From Hymenobacter glacieicola (GTDB taxonomy: Bacteria; Bacteroidota; Bacteroidia; Cytophagales; Hymenobacteraceae): DNA of 64,000 bases. The translations under genes were made by a program, and so were the position numbers. Below, one piece after another: positions 18,584 through 27,054 of the stretch (positions are counted from its first letter, which is position 1; each line of letters starts with the position of its first letter). Below the pieces are notes generated by a model. It saw nothing but the letters and a program-made list of their open reading frames with translations. It was not told the DNA's origin and searched no databases. Where the stretch lies: positions 280,141 through 344,140 of the forward strand of contig NZ_BMGS01000006.1 in assembly GCF_014640315.1 (NCBI RefSeq), in the 5' to 3' direction.

Positions 18584-19294
18584 ATGACGGACTATCTACT
18601 TTTCCTGGACACGGAAACCACCGGCCTGCCCACCCGCTGGGACCGGCCGCACACCCAGGAGAATGCCTGGCCCAGCGTGGCGCAGGTAGGGTGGGTGGTG
18701 TATACCGCGCAGGGCGAGTTTGTGAAGGCCGATCAGGCCTACCTTCAGATTCCGGCCGGTAGTATGCCGGCTGCGGCCATTGCCATTCACGGCCTCACTC
18801 CGGAGTTTTTGCAGGCGCAGGGCCAGCCCCCGGAACCCGTATTGCGGCGCCTGCTCCAGGATTTGACTACGTACCAGCCCCGGGTAGTCGGGCATTTTCT
18901 GCAGCTTGATTTTCACGTGCTGGGGGCGGCCTTCGCCCGGGTGGGCCTGCCCAATCCGCTACCCAGCCTGCCCCAGTTCTGCACCATGGCCGCCACCTGG
19001 CCCCCGCTGCCCGGTGGCCCGGCGCGCCGCCTGCGCCTGCCGGAGCTGCACGAACTGCTGTTCGCCGAGCCCTTGCTGCACCACCACGATGCCTACGTGG
19101 ACGCCGAAGCCACGGCCCGCTGCTTTTTTGAACTGCGTCGCCGCGGCTTGCTCCCCGAGGAAACCCTGACGGGCCAGCAACCCCTGACCGTGCCCGAAGG
19201 TAGGGCCCCGGGCTGGCTGGGTCCCGTGGGCTGGCGGTGGGGGCTGCTGGTGGCAGGTTTGCTTCTGCTTGTATATTGGCTGCTCTATGGATAA
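18584..19294 (+). CDS. DnaQ-like 3'-5' exonuclease with C-terminal membrane anchor
   Basis: 236 aa. DEDDh exonuclease motifs: D9 and E11 (LDTETTG), a second Asp in LQLDFHVLG, and H-x5-D in HDAYVDAEAT. The last about 22 residues (WRWGLLVAGLLLLVYWLLYG) are a single membrane segment, so the catalytic domain would be tethered to the inner membrane. It overlaps the start of the CBS/DUF294 gene by 8 bp, indicating translational coupling. Exonuclease plus DUF294 pairs are a recurrent arrangement in bacteria. The biological substrate is not known to me. Confidence 0.85.
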   Translation: MTDYLLFLDTETTGLPTRWDRPHTQENAWPSVAQVGWVVYTAQGEFVKADQAYLQIPAGSMPAAAIAIHGLTPEFLQAQGQPPEPVLRRLLQDLTTYQPRVVGHFLQLDFHVLGAAFARVGLPNPLPSLPQFCTMAATWPPLPGGPARRLRLPELHELLFAEPLLHHHDAYVDAEATARCFFELRRRGLLPEETLTGQQPLTVPEGRAPGWLGPVGWRWGLLVAGLLLLVYWLLYG

Positions 19295-21191
19295 CCGCCT
19301 TGCCTTTCTTCGAACCGTTGCGCCCTTCAACCTGCTGCCCGAAGAGGTGCTGCTGGGGGTAGTAGAGTTACTGCAGGAAGTGCGCCACCCGCGCGAAACG
19401 CTGCTGTACCAGCAGGACACGTCCAAGGTGCGCAGCCTCGATATTATCGTGGAGGGCGAGTACGAAACGTTCTTCTACGACAGCCAGCAGCACAAGCGCC
19501 TGCCCGAAGTGTACGGCCCCGGCACCTGCTACGGCGGCATGTCCATTCTGCTCAACAAGAAACGCTCCTTGCGCACGGTAGTTGTGCACAAAGGCACGCG
19601 CGTACTCCAGCTGGCCCGCCGCGACTTTCGGGCCCTGTGCCAGGCCTACGGACCGTTTTTCCACTACTTCACGGCCCGCTACGGGGAGCGGATGCTCGAC
19701 GAGGAGTTTGCCCACTTCGTGAAGCCCGTCAGCCCGCCGGAGCAGAACTTTCTGGTGGCCGATCAGCTGTTTTCCCGCCGCATCAGCACCCTAGAAGTGC
19801 GCGAGCTGGTGACCTGCCCCGGCAGCGAGCCAATTTATGAAGTAGCCCGGCGCATGGCCGCCGCCAAGGTCAGCTGCCTGTTCGTGACCGATACCGCAAC
19901 GGGCGCCATCAGCGGCTACTGCACCGACATTACCCTGCGCGACTCCGTTATTGCCCGCCAGCTGGATGCGGCCCGGCCGGTGGCCGAAGTTGCGGCTACG
20001 CCGCTGGTTTCTATCTCGCAGGAAGCCTTTGTGTATGAGGCCATTCTGCTGATGTTCCAAACCAAAACCCGCTACCTGCTGGTGGAGCGCGGGGGCGAGT
20101 ACGTGGGCTTTCTGAGCCGCAACAAGCTGCTCAGCGACCTGGCTCAGTCGCCGTTTATGTTTATCCAGGCCGTGAAGCTGGCCCAGGGCACCCGGGAGCT
20201 GAAGCGCCGCTGGGAAATGGTGCCCGACATTGTAAACCAGCTGCTGAGCCGGGGCGTGAAGGCCGACATCGTAAACCAGGTGATTTCCACCGTGGCCGAC
20301 ACCATTGCCCTGAAGGTGATTGAGAATGTGCTTGCCGAGCTAGGCCCGGCGCCGGCCAAGTTCGTGTTTATAGTGCTGGGTAGCGAAGGCCGTCAGGAGC
20401 AAACCCTGCTCACGGACCAGGACAACGCCATTATCTACGAGGACAAGGCCAACGAGCAGCGCGAGGTGGTGCGGGCGTACTTCCTGCGCTTTGCTACGGC
20501 CGTTTCCGACCAGCTCAACCACATCGGGCTGCACTACTGCTCCGGCGGCTTCATGGCCAAAAACCCCAAGTGGACCCATTCCCTCTCGCACTGGAAGCGC
20601 AACTACCACCAGTGGATGAGCGAATCGAACCCCGAAACGGTGATGCAGTTTGCTACCTTCTTCGACTGCCGCTACCTCTACGGCGAGGCCAGCCTGATGC
20701 AGGAGCTGCAGGAGTTTTTGCGCCAGGAGCTGGCCCAGCCCCTGGAACGCTTCCTGTTTTTCATGGCCAAAAATGCCCTGCAGTACGAGCCCCCGCTGAC
20801 GTTCTTTCGCAACATCCGCACCTTTGCTCAGGAGGGCCAGCAGGTGTTTGATTTGAAAAAGGCCATGACCCCAATTGTCGATCTGGTGCGCGTGTACGCC
20901 CTGCAGCACCAACTGCGGCCCACCAACACCGGCGAGCGGCTGGCCGGGCTGCAAGAGCAGGGCGTGTTCAATGCCAAGGAAACCCAGGAGCTGCGGCAGG
21001 CCTACTACTACCTGATGGGCATGCGCCTGCAAAAACAGGCCCGTCAGATTATCAACGACCGTACCGCCCCCACCAATTACCTGGACCCTACCTCCCTGAC
21101 GCAGGTGGAACAGGTTACGCTCAAGGAAATATTCAAAGTTATCAGTGATTTTCAACTCAAGATTAAGGTCAGCTTCACCAAAACATTGTAG
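19287..21191 (+). CDS. cNMP-binding/CBS/DUF294 nucleotidyltransferase-like protein
   Basis: 634 aa from the ATG at 19287, chosen because it overlaps the upstream stop and gives the cyclic-nucleotide-binding fold its usual start (MDNRLAFLRTVAPFNLLPEE). Domains: cNMP-binding beta-roll (about 10-130), a CBS pair (about 160-290), a nucleotidyltransferase-like DUF294 domain with LGSEGRQEQTLLTDQDNA (GS...DxD, about 365-385), and a C-terminal DUF294 helical region. Presumably a cytosolic sensor that reads cyclic nucleotide and adenylate ligands and acts on a protein or nucleotide target. Translationally coupled to the exonuclease. Confidence 0.88.
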   Translation: MDNRLAFLRTVAPFNLLPEEVLLGVVELLQEVRHPRETLLYQQDTSKVRSLDIIVEGEYETFFYDSQQHKRLPEVYGPGTCYGGMSILLNKKRSLRTVVVHKGTRVLQLARRDFRALCQAYGPFFHYFTARYGERMLDEEFAHFVKPVSPPEQNFLVADQLFSRRISTLEVRELVTCPGSEPIYEVARRMAAAKVSCLFVTDTATGAISGYCTDITLRDSVIARQLDAARPVAEVAATPLVSISQEAFVYEAILLMFQTKTRYLLVERGGEYVGFLSRNKLLSDLAQSPFMFIQAVKLAQGTRELKRRWEMVPDIVNQLLSRGVKADIVNQVISTVADTIALKVIENVLAELGPAPAKFVFIVLGSEGRQEQTLLTDQDNAIIYEDKANEQREVVRAYFLRFATAVSDQLNHIGLHYCSGGFMAKNPKWTHSLSHWKRNYHQWMSESNPETVMQFATFFDCRYLYGEASLMQELQEFLRQELAQPLERFLFFMAKNALQYEPPLTFFRNIRTFAQEGQQVFDLKKAMTPIVDLVRVYALQHQLRPTNTGERLAGLQEQGVFNAKETQELRQAYYYLMGMRLQKQARQIINDRTAPTNYLDPTSLTQVEQVTLKEIFKVISDFQLKIKVSFTKTL

Positions 21192-21338
21192 GAATTTTCC
21201 GGCAAATGACGGCATGCAGCCCAGCGTGCCCGGAAAAGGCACTGGCTGGTAATGAACCTGAAAGCCAGGGAATTATACTGGGCTGCCTGCGCGTTAATGA
21301 AGCGCTTCGACAGGAAGCGTGGCTATTAGGTACTCCGT

Positions 21339-21737
21339 ATGTCTTTGGTATTATTTGATTCACCGGCTTTCACCATGATGCACAACCAGGAGCAGGGTTG
21401 GTTGCACATGGAATTGCGCGGGACGCATACGCAACAGTTGGTTGAGCACCACTGCAAGCTGATGCTAGCCGCCGTGCGTAGCACCCACACCAGAAAAATC
21501 CTGAGCGACTCCACTGAGTTACTGGACGGCTGGGCGCATACCACGTCGTGGCTGGGGCAAACTTTCTTCCCCCTGCTGGTTCGGGAGGGCGTAACGGCCG
21601 TGGCCCTGCTCAACGCCATGGACTGGCCCGGCCGCCTGTGCCTGCAGGCCATGCTGCGCCATACTGAGCAGCCGGTAGTGCAGCTTTTTGAATTCGATGA
21701 AATGATTGCGGCTCAGCAGTGGCTATGCACAAACTAA
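21339..21737 (+). CDS. small STAS/SpoIIAA-like protein A
   Basis: 132 aa, no signal peptide. It aligns by eye with the protein encoded at 22784-23194: both have RK(I/L)L(S/T)D in the middle, a tryptophan-rich W(L/I)...FP/IPR segment, and an ending F(D/E)E.xxAxxWL. This is the layout of stand-alone SpoIIAA/SEC14-like STAS domains common in Hymenobacter. Function unknown; such proteins are usually scaffold or regulatory partners. Confidence 0.6.
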   Translation: MSLVLFDSPAFTMMHNQEQGWLHMELRGTHTQQLVEHHCKLMLAAVRSTHTRKILSDSTELLDGWAHTTSWLGQTFFPLLVREGVTAVALLNAMDWPGRLCLQAMLRHTEQPVVQLFEFDEMIAAQQWLCTN

Positions 21738-21952
21738 ATTGTGTGAACAGTCAGGGCTGAGCAATGGCATACGTCTGCCAGGCAGAGCGCAGCATCACGG
21801 TCACGGTGTTTTGATTCGCTGCCAACAGCTCTTGGTAAGAGGATGTTACGCGCTTATTACCGCTGAGCTGCCCACCCGCCCCGCAACAAATTTGCGTAAA
21901 ATCCGCAGCCCAAATCCGGGTTTTGACGGGCTTAAATGAGGGACCTAACATC

Positions 21953-21960
21953 TAGTTTTG
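21953..21960 (+). promoter_or_regulatory. -7 box candidate for the STAS gene at 22000
   Basis: TAGTTTTG is an exact match to the Bacteroidota -7 consensus TAnnTTTG, 40 bp before the GTG at 22000. A TTTG lies upstream at 21922 but at longer than ideal spacing. Confidence 0.35.
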
Positions 21961-21999
21961 CACTGTTTCTTGGAATAGTGTATACTAAAACTACTGTAA

Positions 22000-22383
22000 G
22001 TGCCAGCTCAGACGTTGACTATTCAGTTCGGAGGACCTCCTACTAATCAGGGAATAAGTGTACGCGGCACCTGCACCACCGCGGAAGAGGCGCAGTGCCT
22101 GCAAGAGGCTCTGGCCAAGGCCATTGCCCGCGGCAGTGATACGCTCTGGGTTGATTGCCAACAGCTACGTAGTGTTTCCTACGTAGGGCAGCAGGCTATT
22201 TTTCAGGCCGAGCAGCAGGCCCGGCTGGCTCACCTTATTATCTACTGGTGCGGCATGTCCAGCGCCCTGATTCAGGAACTCTCGGCCACGGGTCTGTACC
22301 TGCTATTGCGCAGCCTGCCCGCTACCCGCTACCAAGGACCGGAATCAGTGCGCCAGGGCAGGGCCACGGTGTTCGAGTGCTAG
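22000..22383 (+). CDS. STAS-domain anti-anti-sigma-like protein
   Basis: 127 aa from GTG 22000; a TTG at 22015 is an alternative. The pattern is that of a single STAS domain: beta strands around LTIQFGG and ISVRGTCT, then TLWVDCQQLRSVSYVGQQAI (the conserved D-x-x-x-hydrophobic-S region) and helices. The usual phosphorylatable serine after D is replaced by QQLRS, with Ser three residues further on. No partner kinase or sigma factor is adjacent. Cytosolic. Second of four small genes in this interval. Confidence 0.6.
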   Translation: MPAQTLTIQFGGPPTNQGISVRGTCTTAEEAQCLQEALAKAIARGSDTLWVDCQQLRSVSYVGQQAIFQAEQQARLAHLIIYWCGMSSALIQELSATGLYLLLRSLPATRYQGPESVRQGRATVFEC

Positions 22384-22470
22384 CCGCGCCGCCCGGCAGC
22401 GGGGCTTCTCGGTAGCCTGTTTTTCCGAGTACTGCCAAGGCGCTGGCGAGGGTTTCCTCAGATTCCAGGA

Positions 22471-22761
22471 GTGATTTTCTTTGCGCCGGGCAATCTGCTT
22501 GGGGTAAAGCAAGCGTACGTAGCAGAGCACCATCCTAACTTGCTTATGCATTTTCAGGCGCCTCCTGCCTCCATGCCCGTTGCGGAACAACATGCCTGGG
22601 CGAAGCGGTTGCTGCAGGCAGAGTACATTTCCGGCATCAGCCAGGAAGGAACAACGCTGGTGACAGCTGCCACCATGCAACTGCTGCAGCGTTACGTAAC
22701 CGGCGAGTTTTCCCTACCCGAATTTATTGTCTTACAAACCCAACGACTCCGGGGCTGGTAG
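22471..22761 (+). CDS. hypothetical small protein with antitoxin-like C-terminus
   Basis: 96 aa from GTG 22471. I do not recognise it with certainty. The C-terminal half (LLQAEYISGISQEG ... LLQRYVTGEFSLPEFI) resembles the VbhA-type antitoxin fold, in which a helix is followed by a (R/E)-Y-hydrophobic-x-GE-(I/F)-S-L-x-E-(L/F)-I ending. The inhibitory S/T-x3-E-G motif of Fic antitoxins is not exactly conserved. No Fic gene is adjacent. Its stop codon lies in the loop of the terminator at 22742-22778, which supports it being a real transcribed gene. Confidence 0.5.
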   Translation: MIFFAPGNLLGVKQAYVAEHHPNLLMHFQAPPASMPVAEQHAWAKRLLQAEYISGISQEGTTLVTAATMQLLQRYVTGEFSLPEFIVLQTQRLRGW

Positions 22762-22778
22762 CCTCGGAGTCGTTGTTT
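22742..22778 (+). terminator. intrinsic terminator, probably bidirectional
   Basis: A 14-bp stem with one mismatch (22742-22755 with 22761-22774) is followed by TTTT. It lies between the plus-strand gene ending at 22761 and the convergent gene ending at 22784. Confidence 0.75.
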
Positions 22779-22783
22779 TATGG

Positions 22784-23194
22784 CTAGTCGTTCTGCCGAA
22801 GCCAAGTGCGCGCCAGCTCTTCCTCCGCGAAGTAGTGAAACAGCGGCGGGTTTGTGCCCAGGGCTTGCCCCACGGCCCGTGCGGCTTGCCGCCCTACCAA
22901 CTCCTGGCTTTCCACAATGGCGCAGTGGCTGTAGGCGCACTCCTGCACAGCCCGCGGAATCCAGTGCTCCACAATCCATTGCTGCTCAGCCAGGGGGAGG
23001 GGCTGGCGCCGGCGCTGGTCGGTGAGCAGTTTGCGCGCCGCATGATGCCGCAGCGCTTGTAGGGTATGCACGTAAATTGACTGTAGCTCCGGAGGGCTAA
23101 TTGGGGCATCAGACCAGGTGAGCTGCACAAAACCCGCGGGGTCATAGGTGATGCTACCCAGCGGATTACGGTAATACTGCAAAATAGAAGGCAT
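22784..23194 (-). CDS. small STAS/SpoIIAA-like protein B
   Basis: 136 aa, cytosolic. It shares the layout of the protein at 21339-21737 (RKLLTD, WIVEHWIPRAVQE, FAEEELARTWL). Likely a SpoIIAA/SEC14-like STAS domain. Convergent with the previous gene across a shared terminator. Function unknown. Confidence 0.6.
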   Translation of the reverse strand: MPSILQYYRNPLGSITYDPAGFVQLTWSDAPISPPELQSIYVHTLQALRHHAARKLLTDQRRRQPLPLAEQQWIVEHWIPRAVQECAYSHCAIVESQELVGRQAARAVGQALGTNPPLFHYFAEEELARTWLRQND

Positions 23195-23463
23195 GTAAAC
23201 GCAGAGCGGAAACAGGGGTGGGCCCGGGCAAGGAGGCGGCCAACGCCCTAAAAGCGCGGCCGCGTACGCTCACCCGGTAGTAGAGCGAAAGTACGCGGCC
23301 ATGCCACTTAGCCAGTAGTTTTTCGATGAACTGCCCCCGCGGCCAAGCGGCCGGCAGGTAGGCTCCGCGGTTTTCGTGCGTCCGGTTTGGCCAGAAACGG
23401 GCCTTGCGGCTTGCTGCGGGAGTGGGCTGGCGGCAGGAGGAGCCCGCGGCCGGGTGCTACCCC

Positions 23464-26022
23464 TTAGTTACTGCGCCGAAAAGTAAGGTAGTCGAGGTAG
23501 TAAAGCACTTTCACCGAGAGGGAGTTATTGTGGGGCGTGTTGATGGTGTTGTTGAAGTTGTTGAAATACTGCGGGGTAGCTTCCTCGGCCAGCAAAAAGG
23601 TGGAGCCCGCATTCTTCCAGACGATGCTTACCTGGGAGCCCGGGGCAAACCACCAGGAGTACACCGCATCTACGTTGAAGGCGTTGTAGGTATTGTCGCG
23701 GTTGCGGCGGTAGTCCACCAGCGTTTCCTGCCCGTTGGGGCCCAGGCGGGCGAAATCGGCGTAGCGCACGTTGCTGGTGTAATGGCGCGTGCGCAGGGTA
23801 AACGACATGCGGTTGGTGAAGGTGTACGCCACCGACACAACGTTGGAAACGGTGGCCACGTCGCGGCGGCCCAGAATGATTTGACCCAGCAGGGGCTGGT
23901 CCAGAATTTCAGCGGCGCTCAGGCCCCCGTTCACGTAACCAATCTGGTTGTCGGCCAGACTCCAATCCAGGCTGTAGCGGAAGGTGAGGTGGTCATTGAC
24001 GCGGTAGCGGGGGTAAAAACCAGCACTGTAGCGCAAGCGCCGCGCGCGGGCCAGGCGCTCATCCAGGCCGTAGAGGCGGCCACCGGCATTCACGCCGTAC
24101 GCGAATTTGCGGCGGGAATCGGAGTTGACGAATAGCACGATGCCAGCGTTGCCGGGCACGCGCACAAAGTACTCACCCAGCGGGAAGGTCCGGGGCTCGT
24201 AAAAGTCGTGGGTGACGGGGCTGGCGTCGAAATCGTACCCTATCTGCAGGAAGCTCTTGGTGAAGGTGGTGTTGAACCCGGTGTAGAAGCTCATGTTCTG
24301 GTAGCGGGTGGGCTGGTAGAGCAGCGAGTGGCTTACCTGCCCAAAAAAGGCCATGTTGTTCACCTTCCAGAAGGGTTTGAACTTGCGGTAAGCCACGTCA
24401 AAGGACTGCGTGATGTTGTTGTTGCCGAACAGAATGCCCAGGTCGTTGGGGTTGTACGAGGCCGACTCGATGCCGTGGTTTAGGCCCCAGGTGAAGTTGC
24501 CGCTGATTTTACCGACGCCCAGCTGGTACTTGTAGCCGTCCTGGTCGTCGATTTCCCGGCTGGAGTTGAAGGCCGTGCCGCGCCGCCGCGAGTACACCAG
24601 GCTGCCATCCACGGCGTAGGCGTTTTTCTTGTTGGCAAAGCGAAACAGCCCGCCCGTCACGTTGGCATCGTAGGTGCTACCCCAGCGCGTGACGTTGGTG
24701 TTGATGAGGGAAACGTAGGAGTTGTTTTTCAGGCTCTGGTCCAGCACCATGATGTTGTAGTTGCTGAACGGCTGCGTGAGCACGCGGCGCTCCTGGCTGG
24801 TTTCATCGTTGCGCACGGTGGCGTACACGTCGTTGCTCAGGGCGTTAAAGAAGCCCACGCCCAGCCCCTGCTTGGTGCGGCCCGACACTTTGGTGGCGTT
24901 GAGCAGGCGCGTTTCGGCCGGGTTGCGCACCAGTTTCTCCTTGCTACCCAGCTGCACGCCGTAAAACCCAATGGGCGTAGCCCCCACGCGGCGGGAATAG
25001 AACAAGTTGCCCTTGTTGAACAGCTCCGTGCCTTCGGTGAAAAACTGCCGGTTTTCGTTGAATTGCACCTCGAAAGGCGACAAGTTGAGCACTTGGTTGT
25101 CGCTCTGCACCTGCCCAAAGTCGGGCACCAATGTAGCGTCCAGCGTGAAGCTTTCGTTGATGCCCCACTTCACGTCGGCCCCACCATTGAAGTTAGTGGT
25201 AGTGCGCCGGGTACCTTCCGCGTTCAGCGGATTGTGGTTGACGTAGGCCGAGACGTAGGGCGTAAGCGAGAGGCGTAGCGGGGGCTTGATGTCGCGCACT
25301 CCGCGCAGTTCGCCCCACTGGTTCACGAAACCATTGACGGCGGGCTTCACCTCGTTCCAGAAAAACTGGGCGTTGTCGCGCTTGCGCTGGCGGGCAAAGT
25401 TCAGGCCCCAGAGCTGCTCCTGGGCATTGCTGAAACGAATGGCCGAGTAGGGAATGCGCAGCTCGGCCACCCAATCGGTGCCGCGCATGCTGGTGCGCGC
25501 GTCCCACACGGCGTTCCAGTTGAAATCCTCGCCCCCGGCCGGGGAGTAGCGCGCATCCAGCTGCACCCCGGAGGTGGTAACGGTAAAGTTGTAGCCGTTA
25601 AGCTGGTCGTGGTAGGTGTCCAGGAAAACCGAGAAAATGTCGGTGTTGCCGAAATGGTCCCGCTGGGTCATTTCGCGCATGATAGAGTCCTGGGCCACAT
25701 CGTGCATCACGGCCCCGATGTAGAGGTTGGCGTCATCGTAGAGGATGCGCACTTCCGTTTTTTGCTTTTCCGGCACGCCCGGGTTGGGGCGCTGCTGCAC
25801 AAAATCACTTGCCACGGGCGCCTGCTGCCACACCGCCTCATCCAGCACCCCATCGAGCTTAATGCCCTCCGTAATGCGCACGGCCTGCAGCTGGCGCTTG
25901 GCCGAACCTGTGGCTGCCACGCCGGGGGGAGCCCCCCCTTGGGCCCGGGCCGTTGGGAGGTAGGCGCTTATCCATAGTCCCAGCAACAGCAGGAGAAAAC
26001 GTGGGGTAAAGAGTTGATACAT
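23464..26022 (-). CDS. DUF5916 outer-membrane protein with CBM9-like N-terminal domain
   Basis: 852 aa. The signal peptide ends near ARA-QG. Residues about 45-240 are a CBM9-like carbohydrate-binding fold (ITEGIKLDGVLDEAVWQQA, LYDDANLYIGAVMHD). The rest (about 265-852) is the DUF5916 region, with alternating amphipathic strands and aromatic residues suggesting an outer-membrane beta-barrel. It ends YYLDYLTFRRSN. The family is widespread in Bacteroidota and of unknown function; it often accompanies polysaccharide or peptide degradation genes. Stand-alone here, upstream of the DUF4097 operon's end. Confidence 0.85.
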   Translation of the reverse strand: MYQLFTPRFLLLLLGLWISAYLPTARAQGGAPPGVAATGSAKRQLQAVRITEGIKLDGVLDEAVWQQAPVASDFVQQRPNPGVPEKQKTEVRILYDDANLYIGAVMHDVAQDSIMREMTQRDHFGNTDIFSVFLDTYHDQLNGYNFTVTTSGVQLDARYSPAGGEDFNWNAVWDARTSMRGTDWVAELRIPYSAIRFSNAQEQLWGLNFARQRKRDNAQFFWNEVKPAVNGFVNQWGELRGVRDIKPPLRLSLTPYVSAYVNHNPLNAEGTRRTTTNFNGGADVKWGINESFTLDATLVPDFGQVQSDNQVLNLSPFEVQFNENRQFFTEGTELFNKGNLFYSRRVGATPIGFYGVQLGSKEKLVRNPAETRLLNATKVSGRTKQGLGVGFFNALSNDVYATVRNDETSQERRVLTQPFSNYNIMVLDQSLKNNSYVSLINTNVTRWGSTYDANVTGGLFRFANKKNAYAVDGSLVYSRRRGTAFNSSREIDDQDGYKYQLGVGKISGNFTWGLNHGIESASYNPNDLGILFGNNNITQSFDVAYRKFKPFWKVNNMAFFGQVSHSLLYQPTRYQNMSFYTGFNTTFTKSFLQIGYDFDASPVTHDFYEPRTFPLGEYFVRVPGNAGIVLFVNSDSRRKFAYGVNAGGRLYGLDERLARARRLRYSAGFYPRYRVNDHLTFRYSLDWSLADNQIGYVNGGLSAAEILDQPLLGQIILGRRDVATVSNVVSVAYTFTNRMSFTLRTRHYTSNVRYADFARLGPNGQETLVDYRRNRDNTYNAFNVDAVYSWWFAPGSQVSIVWKNAGSTFLLAEEATPQYFNNFNNTINTPHNNSLSVKVLYYLDYLTFRRSN

Positions 26023-26217
26023 AGCCAGGAGGGAATTTTACAAGCGGAGGTGGGAAGGGCGAAGGCCGAAAACAACGGGCAATAAGCAAGCTGGCAGCGG
26101 CCATAACCGCGCTGGCTTATCCTATGATAGGTTGGGTAGGAGGAACTGGAAGGCTGCGCTGCGAAGGCCGCTCATGCGGGGCCCTGGTTGCAGCCAGCAG
26201 CCCCGCGGCCAGGCCAC

Positions 26218-27054
26218 TCACTTCGCCTTGCGGATGTAGATGTTCCCGTTCAGGGTTTTCATCATAAACTCAGCGCCGCCGCCGTTGAGCTTGCCGCTCG
26301 TCCAGCTTTCCTGGCTCACGCGGTAGGTGCCGTCTTTGGCGGTGCGGGTAACCTTGGGGGCGCTGTTGTCAACGGCTAGGTCAAAGTCGCTGTATATTTC
26401 GCCCCGGTCCGATTTGAGCTTTAAATCCGCCTTGGCCCGGGCGGGCAAGCTCACGTCAATCTTGCCATTGACGCTGGAAAAGGCCATGGGCACGCCGCCG
26501 GTAATTTCCCGGAAGGTCGACACAATGTCGCCGTTCACCGTGTTGAGCACGGCTGAGCCGGCTACGTCTTCCAGGCGGATGGAGCCGTTAACATTGGAAA
26601 TTTCCAGCTCCCCGGCCACGTTCTGCACCGAGATATTGCCGTCGTTAACCGTAGCCAGCTGTAGGGAAAACTGCCGGGGTACTTTAATCACGAAATCCAC
26701 CGGATTCTGCCACGACTGGGTTTTCAGATACACGTGGTTGTCTTTTTCCTGGGCCGTGACGTCCAGGCCGTTCACCTTGGAGAGGCGGCGCATGCCGTTG
26801 GGAGCCGCATCATCGGAGGAGCTGGATTCGCGGCGGTTGCTGGCGCGGTTAGCCACGTCAATCACCACGTCGCGGCCGCTGGTGCCTTCCACCCGAATCG
26901 AGCCACCGACCAGTTTCAGGTGCAGCACTCCGGGTTTGCCTGGCGAGCTAAGGGCTACGATAAGTTGTTCTTTACTTGCTTGTTGCGCCGCCAGCGGCCG
27001 GGCTCCCGCCAGGACGAGCAGGGCCAGTAGGGTACGAAAAAGAATCTGGTTCAT
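26218..27054 (-). CDS. DUF4097 family exported beta-helix-like protein 2
   Basis: 278 aa. Signal peptide (RTLLALLVLAGARPLAAQ), then a DUF4097 repeat region in which short strands such as DVVIDV, GNISVQNVAGELEISNVNGSIRLEDVAGSAVLNTVNG stack with a Val/Asn-Gly periodicity. Its ATG overlaps the TGA of the preceding DUF4097 gene (ATGA, 27051-27054), so it is translated from the same message. Last gene of the ECF sigma operon. Envelope location; probable adhesin-like or envelope-stress protein, specific role unknown. Confidence 0.85.
   Translation of the reverse strand: MNQILFRTLLALLVLAGARPLAAQQASKEQLIVALSSPGKPGVLHLKLVGGSIRVEGTSGRDVVIDVANRASNRRESSSSDDAAPNGMRRLSKVNGLDVTAQEKDNHVYLKTQSWQNPVDFVIKVPRQFSLQLATVNDGNISVQNVAGELEISNVNGSIRLEDVAGSAVLNTVNGDIVSTFREITGGVPMAFSSVNGKIDVSLPARAKADLKLKSDRGEIYSDFDLAVDNSAPKVTRTAKDGTYRVSQESWTSGKLNGGGAEFMMKTLNGNIYIRKAK

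Noticed and set aside
21192..21250. Weak stem after the CBS/DUF294 gene (TTTTCCGG... and CCGGAAAA)
   Set aside because: Short arms with a bulge and no T run; not strong enough to list as a terminator.
21751..21951. 66-codon minus-strand frame between STAS-like genes
   Set aside because: No recognisable feature, and its region likely carries the promoter of the gene at 22000.
22471..22761. Toxin-antitoxin module with Fic toxin
   Set aside because: Only the antitoxin-like C-terminal pattern is present; no Fic motif (HPFxxGNG) is seen in the neighbouring genes.
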